64,000 bases of DNA from CAVYPR01 sp963770505 (GTDB lineage Bacteria > Actinomycetota > Acidimicrobiia > Acidimicrobiales > RAAP-2), in the NCBI GenBank assembly GCA_963770505.1, contig CAVYPR010000003.1, forward strand, positions 434,001-498,000. The letters run 5' to 3'. The translations under genes and the position numbers were made by a program. The notes below the pieces were generated by a model. It was not told the origin of the DNA. It ran no database searches and saw nothing but the letters and a program-made list of their open reading frames with translations. Below are positions 59,705 to 64,000 of this stretch, piece after piece; the stretch's first letter is position 1, and every line of letters starts with the position of its first letter.

Positions 59705-61681
59705 GTGTACGCCCAGCAACCGGCCGCTGGAACGAACAACCTCGACAACCGTCGGTTGCGCATCGCGGCGCTCATCAAACAGGTTCCCGTGGCCGAGTCG
59801 CTCACCCTCGGGGACGACGGACGCCTCAAGCGCGACGCCACAGGGCTCGAGATGAACCCCTACTGCCGACGTGCCGTGTCCAAGGCCGTGGAGCTGGCCC
59901 GGGCCTCGGGCGGCAGCAGCACGGTCATCACCATGGGACCGCCGGCAGCCGAGGACGTGCTGCGCGAGGCGGTTGCCTGGGGGGCCGACCGGGGCATCCA
60001 CCTCTGCGACCCCGTGTTCGCCGGTTCCGACACCCTGGCCACGTCCCGGGCGCTCGCCCAGGCCCTTCGTCGGGAGGGGCCGTTCGACCTGGTCTTGGTC
60101 GGACGCAATTCCATCGACGGGGACACCGGGCAGGTGGGGCCGGAGGTGGCCGAACTGGCGGGCCTGCCCTTCGCCGGCGGCGTGCGAGAGCTCGAGATGA
60201 CCGGAACACGGCTGCGCCTGACGCTCGAGGTCGACGACGGCTGGGAGGACGTGGAGGTCCGGCTGCCGGCCTTGTTGTCGGTGGCCGAACGCCTCTGCGA
60301 GCCCTGCAAGGTCGACCCCGAAGGGCGCCGGGCCGTCGCTGCCGAACGGCTGGGGACCCTGTCGGCGAGGGATCTGGGCGACGGGCCGTGGGGCGAGGAG
60401 GGCAGTCCCACCAAGGTCGGCGCGGTGCGAACCATGGCCCACGCCAGGGCCCAGCGGCTGCTCTCGGGGGACCTGGTCGTGCAGGTGGGCGAGGCGGTCC
60501 GGCTGCTGGCCGGGCGCGGTGCCCTCACCGAGGGCCTTCGGGCTTCGGAGGTGGACTTGGCCACCGGGGACCTCGCGGAGGAGGCCACCCGATCGCAGTC
60601 CTCGGCCCTCGCCGTACCGTGGGACGGGGCGGAGCCGCCCCGGGTGGCCGTCGTGCTCGAGCCCGGGCGACCGTTGGTGGACGCCGAGCTGCTCGGGGCC
60701 GGCGCCCGCTTGGCGCAAGAGGTCGGCGGTCGTGTCGTCGCCTTCCGACCGGCTGCCGCCGAAGGTGGCGCACGCCGCGATGGGCCCGCGGAGCACGAGG
60801 TCCAAGCAGGGGACACCGGGGACGAGGGGCGTGGCCGACTCGCCCGGGAGATGGGAGCACTCGGGGCCGACGAGGTCGTCGAACTCGTCGGCGAGCCGGT
60901 GGGGGAGGACGTCGCGGCCGCCCTGGTGGCCTGGGCGAAGGGCCGCCCGCCGTGGGTGGTGCTGGCACCGAGCACGTCCTTCGGGCGCGAGGTGGCGGCC
61001 CGGGCCGCCGCGGCCCTCGGTGCCGGACTCGTGGGAGACGCCATCGCCCTCGACGTCGTCGACGGCCGCTTGGTGGCGGCCAAGCCCGCCTTCTCCGGCG
61101 CCCTGGTGGCCGACATCTCGTGTGCCTCGGCCATCCAGCTGGTCACCGTCCGCCCCGGGGTACTGGCCGTTGCGCCCCGGCGACGACGCCGGGCCGAGCT
61201 GTACCGCACGGCGTTGTCACCCCGGCACCGGGTCACCCTCGTCTCGAGCAGGCGCGACGACGACATCGAGGTTCTGGCCAGGGCCGACGTCGTGATCGGC
61301 GTGGGAACCGGGGTCCTGCCCGAGGAGTACTCGAGCCTCAGCCCACTGGCCGCGGTGCTGGGAGCCGAGCTCGCCGCCACGAGAAAGGTGACCGACAAGG
61401 GGTGGGCTCCACGGAGTCGGCAGGTGGGGATCACCGGGCGGAGCATCGCCCCCCGTCTCTACGTGGCGCTCGGCTTGAGCGGGAAGTTCAACCACATGGT
61501 CGGGGTGCGCGCCGCGGGCACCGTGCTGGCTGTCAACGCCGATCCCGAGGCGCCGGTGTTCGCTCACTGCGATGTGGGCATCGTGGGCGACTGGCACGAC
61601 GCCGTCCCCCTCCTCGCAGACGCCCTGCGACGGCGGCCGGTGGTGGCCGCCGCAAGCGCGGTCACCGACCAAGCAGACTGA
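59705..61681 (+). CDS. Fused electron-transfer flavoprotein, beta then alpha subunit
   Basis: 658 residues from GTG 59705. Residues 1-260 match EtfB: RIAALIKQVPVAESLTLGDD, MNPYCRRAVSKAVELARASG, LVLVGRNSIDGDTGQVGPEV and PALLSVAERLCEPCKVDPEG. Residues 310-658 match EtfA: WVVLAPSTSFGREVAARAAA, FSGALVADISCASAIQLVTV, GRSIAPRLYVALGLSGKFNH and AVNADPEAPVFAHCDVGIVG, with the FAD-binding positions. The two subunits are normally separate genes; here one chain, order beta-alpha, joined by a Glu/Asp/Arg-rich linker near residues 270-320. It accepts electrons from acyl-CoA dehydrogenases or similar flavoenzymes and passes them on to ETF:quinone oxidoreductase. Confidence 0.93.
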   Translation: MYAQQPAAGTNNLDNRRLRIAALIKQVPVAESLTLGDDGRLKRDATGLEMNPYCRRAVSKAVELARASGGSSTVITMGPPAAEDVLREAVAWGADRGIHLCDPVFAGSDTLATSRALAQALRREGPFDLVLVGRNSIDGDTGQVGPEVAELAGLPFAGGVRELEMTGTRLRLTLEVDDGWEDVEVRLPALLSVAERLCEPCKVDPEGRRAVAAERLGTLSARDLGDGPWGEEGSPTKVGAVRTMAHARAQRLLSGDLVVQVGEAVRLLAGRGALTEGLRASEVDLATGDLAEEATRSQSSALAVPWDGAEPPRVAVVLEPGRPLVDAELLGAGARLAQEVGGRVVAFRPAAAEGGARRDGPAEHEVQAGDTGDEGRGRLAREMGALGADEVVELVGEPVGEDVAAALVAWAKGRPPWVVLAPSTSFGREVAARAAAALGAGLVGDAIALDVVDGRLVAAKPAFSGALVADISCASAIQLVTVRPGVLAVAPRRRRRAELYRTALSPRHRVTLVSSRRDDDIEVLARADVVIGVGTGVLPEEYSSLSPLAAVLGAELAATRKVTDKGWAPRSRQVGITGRSIAPRLYVALGLSGKFNHMVGVRAAGTVLAVNADPEAPVFAHCDVGIVGDWHDAVPLLADALRRRPVVAAASAVTDQAD

Positions 61682-62309
61682 ACCGGAGCGGCCGCGACCG
61701 TCGGTCGAAGCCGACAGCACGTGGCGCCCCTGCAGGGCGCTCTCGACGTGGCGAGCTCATTGCGGCGTTCGCTGTGCTTGCCCGCTCGGACGTCTCCGAA
61801 CCGGCGACCCTGACGCGCGTCACCTTCGCTCGTCGAGGCGACGTCGAGCGCAATTCGAAATGCTTGTATTGCCCAGTCGCCCCTTGTACTTTCGATCGAG
61901 ATGGTGCGGGTCGGGCCATCCGAGGTTGAACATGCGGCGCTAGCCGTGACAGTACAAGGCGGAAGCATCTGTTTGTTCGCGCGCGCGTCCTCACTACAAG
62001 TTCGTCACGTCTTGCGCACCACAGCGCAGGCTCAGGTCTTGGCGGCCGCCGTTCCATCGATCGCGCAAGCTCGCGCCTTCGAGGCCCGGCCGGACCAGGA
62101 ACCGGCGATGTCGGCCGGGGAGACGGAAAGCGTGGACGTCACCGACGTCTCCGCACCTGTACACGTCCTCGGCCGGGGCCCGTCTCACCGGCCATGTGCA
62201 CAGCGGGAGGTCCGCGAATGACCGCTCGATGAGCACCTGACCACGCAGTGTCAGTTACACAGTCGTTCCAGGTCGGACGGCGGAAACCAACCAAAAGGAG
62301 AAGCGAAGA
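61682..62309. other. Intergenic region without a convincing gene
   Basis: 628 bp between the ETF gene and the first small exported protein. A 106-residue plus frame (61901-62221) and longer minus frames exist but have Arg/Pro-rich, antisense-like compositions and no ribosome site. The G+C content is visibly lower around 61850-61900 and 61960-62000 than in genes, which suggests a regulatory or acquired stretch. No recognisable riboswitch. Confidence 0.45.
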
Positions 62310-62816
62310 GTGAGACGTTTCAAGCTCAACAGGAAGGCGGCAGCCGTCGGGGTGGTCGTGGGCTTGGCCCTTGCCGTTGGCGGGGTGGCCTTCGCCTACG
62401 TCACGGCGACAGGTTCGGGCACCGGCTACGGCAAGGTGGGCACAAAGTCCACAGTCACCGGCAAGCTGACGGTGAGCGTCACATCATGCATCACGCCGAC
62501 AAAGCTGCTCCCGGGTGAGACCCAGAGCTGCACCTACAAGGTGCACAACCCGACGGGCGGGCAGGTGAAGTTCACAGCCAACACCATCGCCCTGGCAACG
62601 ACAAACACGCCGACAGTCACCGGCACAGCCGGGAAGGTGACCGGGTGCAAGCTGGTCTGGTTCACGGTCACAATCGCCACCCAGGCGGTGCCGACCACCT
62701 TGGCCGCAGGAGGCACAGCCACCGGCGTCGTGCACCTGAAATGGAACACAACCGCCACACCACAGACAGCGTGCCTGGGCGCCAAGCCCAAGTTCACGAT
62801 CACGGTGCCCGCCTGA
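62310..62816 (+). CDS. Exported beta-rich Thr-rich protein
   Basis: 168 residues from GTG 62310, preceded by AAAGGAGAAG at 8-nt spacing. A signal peptide (KAAAVGVVVGLALAVGGVAF) precedes a domain with LLPGETQSCTYKVHNPTGGQ, VTGCKLVWFTVTIATQAVP and TPQTACLGAKPKFTITV, which matches a segment of the following gene product: PG...CYTVHNP, an internal Cys, and ACLG. This is a three-Cys beta domain shared by the two proteins. No anchor. ACA codes about 14 of 35 Thr. Function unknown; a fibre or shell subunit is possible. Confidence 0.75.
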   Translation: MRRFKLNRKAAAVGVVVGLALAVGGVAFAYVTATGSGTGYGKVGTKSTVTGKLTVSVTSCITPTKLLPGETQSCTYKVHNPTGGQVKFTANTIALATTNTPTVTGTAGKVTGCKLVWFTVTIATQAVPTTLAAGGTATGVVHLKWNTTATPQTACLGAKPKFTITVPA

Positions 62817-62879
62817 GCAGGCAGTGACGATCTGGTGGGCCTCGACCCGCCAGGTCCCGTGATAGCACGAGCCGGAAAG

Positions 62880-62912
62880 CCGGGTCACGGAGCATGCCGC
62901 TCCGTGACCCGG
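62880..62912 (+). terminator. Strong hairpin after the first exported protein
   Basis: CCGGGTCACGGAG (62880-62892) and CTCCGTGACCCGG (62900-62912) form a perfect 13-bp stem with a 7-base loop, 63 bp after the stop. It probably ends the transcript of the 62310 gene or attenuates read-through to the next gene. Confidence 0.75.
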
Positions 62913-63095
62913 CGGACCGGCCGGACCCCACGACCGCATCCACCAACGAGAACGGTGAGGCGCAGTGAACGTTGACCAGTCGGTGATCGAAGCGACGAGG
63001 GCAAGGGCGGGCGCGCTCCTGGCTTCGTCGGTCCGCTCAGCGGCCGGGCGGCGAGGCCCGGCGGGTGCACCACGGTCGGAGCGGACGGTGGCCCG

Positions 63096-64000
63096 ATGAA
63101 CGGGGCGACGGCGCGCAGCATGGCGGCTGGTCGAACCCTGCGCACCGTCCCGGGCCGGGTCGTCTCGGCGTTCGCACACGGCGCGCCGAGGGGCCTGACG
63201 GCGGGGGAGCGGGAGCCATCGCCGGCCGGGAGGTTCGGGCGGACGAGGTCGGTGGTGCGGGCGAGCACGGTGGCAGTCACCACGGCCGGCCTCGCCTTCG
63301 GCGCCGGGGCCCTCCTGATCGCCCTGGCCTTCGGGAGCTCCACCCCGGGTGCGGGCTCGGCCGATCGCAACGTCGCACCCGACACGACGCTCACCGCCGA
63401 CGCCGACTTCCTCATCACAAGCACCGTGAGCAGCTCGGCGGCGTGTGACAACGTCGCCCTCTTCCTCCCCGGGGCCCAGGACTACATCTGCTACACGGTG
63501 CACAACCCGTACACACAGCCCTTCACGGTCGAGTCGATCAGCATCAGCAAGACGACGGCCCCGACAGACTGTCCCGTCTCCAACCTCGATCTGAGCGACA
63601 CGACGTACTCGGGCACGCCGGCGTTGACCGTCGCCGCGCACGGCACCGGAGTCGTGGCCGAGCCGATCTCCATGGTCGCCAGCACAACAAACCAGGACGC
63701 CTGCCTGGGCACCACCTTCCAGTTCTCCAACGTCGGTACGGCCAGGGTGACAACACCGACGACGCCGTCCACCAGCACGACCACCACGACGGCCCCCGTC
63801 ACCACCACGACGGGACCCGCGACCCCGACCACGACCACGACGGCACCGGTCACCACGACCACCGAGGCACCGTCGAGCCCGCTGGCCTCCACGGGCGCGG
63901 ACATCGCCGGAGCGAGCGGTGCCGGCATGCTGGCGATCGGCGTCGGGGCGCTCTTGGTCCTGGCCGGCAAGAGGCGACGCCGGAAAGTCGTCGGAGGAAC
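63096..64000 (+). CDS. Sortase-anchored (LASTG) surface protein, cut by the window edge
   Basis: 301 residues visible from ATG 63096. A long basic leader and membrane signal (STVAVTTAGLAFGAGALLIA) precede a domain homologous to the 62310 product (FLPGAQDYICYTVHNPYTQP; VVAEPISMVASTTNQDACLG). A Thr/Pro stalk (STSTTTTTAPVTTTTGPATP) leads to the sorting signal SPLASTGADIAG, a membrane helix (GMLAIGVGALLVLAG) and basic tail (KRRRRKVVGG). The LASTG motif suits class E sortase. The last few residues and stop are beyond the window. It and the 62310 product probably form one surface structure. Confidence 0.88.
   Translation, partial: MNGATARSMAAGRTLRTVPGRVVSAFAHGAPRGLTAGEREPSPAGRFGRTRSVVRASTVAVTTAGLAFGAGALLIALAFGSSTPGAGSADRNVAPDTTLTADADFLITSTVSSSAACDNVALFLPGAQDYICYTVHNPYTQPFTVESISISKTTAPTDCPVSNLDLSDTTYSGTPALTVAAHGTGVVAEPISMVASTTNQDACLGTTFQFSNVGTARVTTPTTPSTSTTTTTAPVTTTTGPATPTTTTTAPVTTTTEAPSSPLASTGADIAGASGAGMLAIGVGALLVLAGKRRRRKVVGG

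Noticed and set aside
61901..62221. A 106-residue plus-strand gene
   Set aside because: No ribosome site or recognisable motif, and its G+C pattern differs from the genes around it.

Overview
The window is very G+C-rich, with many GTG starts, 4-bp stop/start overlaps and strong synonymous G/C bias. The gene content points to an actinobacterium, probably of the Acidimicrobiia. Pointers are F420-type PPOX and LLM oxidoreductases, a mycothiol-type maleylpyruvate isomerase family member, DUF1918 and DUF2510-like small proteins, LAxTG (class E-like) sortase signals, IPT/TIG surface proteins with GYDLVGADGG-type repeats, and many CoA-transferase, crotonase, SDR, thiolase and P450 genes. The genus cannot be told from the sequence.

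Layout. 0-7 kb is accessory: a Tat-exported glycosidase-like protein cut by the window edge, a helix-turn-helix/nucleotidyltransferase toxin-antitoxin-like pair, a RES-toxin remnant in frame upstream of a cyclase-NB-ARC-type regulator, and a ParD-like/zeta-like kinase pair. 7-10 kb holds a TMEM175-type channel and an IPT/TIG surface protein with 144-bp repeats. 9.8-19.2 kb starts the catabolic part: MFS exporter, PPOX protein, acyl-CoA synthetase and crotonase on the minus strand, then CoA transferase, amidohydrolase and aldehyde dehydrogenase on the plus strand. 20-27.8 kb is one giant exported protein of IPT/TIG and Ig-like repeats. 28-44 kb is the main CoA-ester/redox catabolic region: CoA transferase, ferredoxin, thiolase, SDRs, crotonases, two P450s, a thiolase-like protein with its OB-fold partner and an amidohydrolase. 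It is interrupted by a VapBC pair with a perfect palindromic operator. 44-55 kb is mixed housekeeping: DUF1918, a peptidoglycan amidase, Nudix, methylmalonate-semialdehyde dehydrogenase, aldo/keto reductase, ArfB, SurE, aldose epimerase and sulfatase. 55-58.4 kb holds small unknown genes, a LAQTG surface protein and a scar of an IS481 fragment, a decayed gene copy and an ATPase remnant. 58.4-64 kb holds an LLM oxidoreductase, tRNA-Lys, a fused EtfB-EtfA, and two related exported proteins, the last ending in LASTG and cut by the window edge.

How the genes fit. The 10-47 kb genes read as a degradation programme for a hydrophobic or alicyclic substrate: P450 hydroxylation with a 3Fe-4S-type ferredoxin, CoA activation, crotonase and SDR steps, thiolytic or retro-aldol cleavage by the thiolase-like/OB-fold pair, semialdehyde oxidation, and electron delivery through the fused ETF. 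The substrate cannot be named from sequence. Several of these genes carry single-base frameshifts, which may be sequencing errors or real decay. Exported Thr-rich proteins share an unusual use of the ACA threonine codon that their cytoplasmic neighbours lack.
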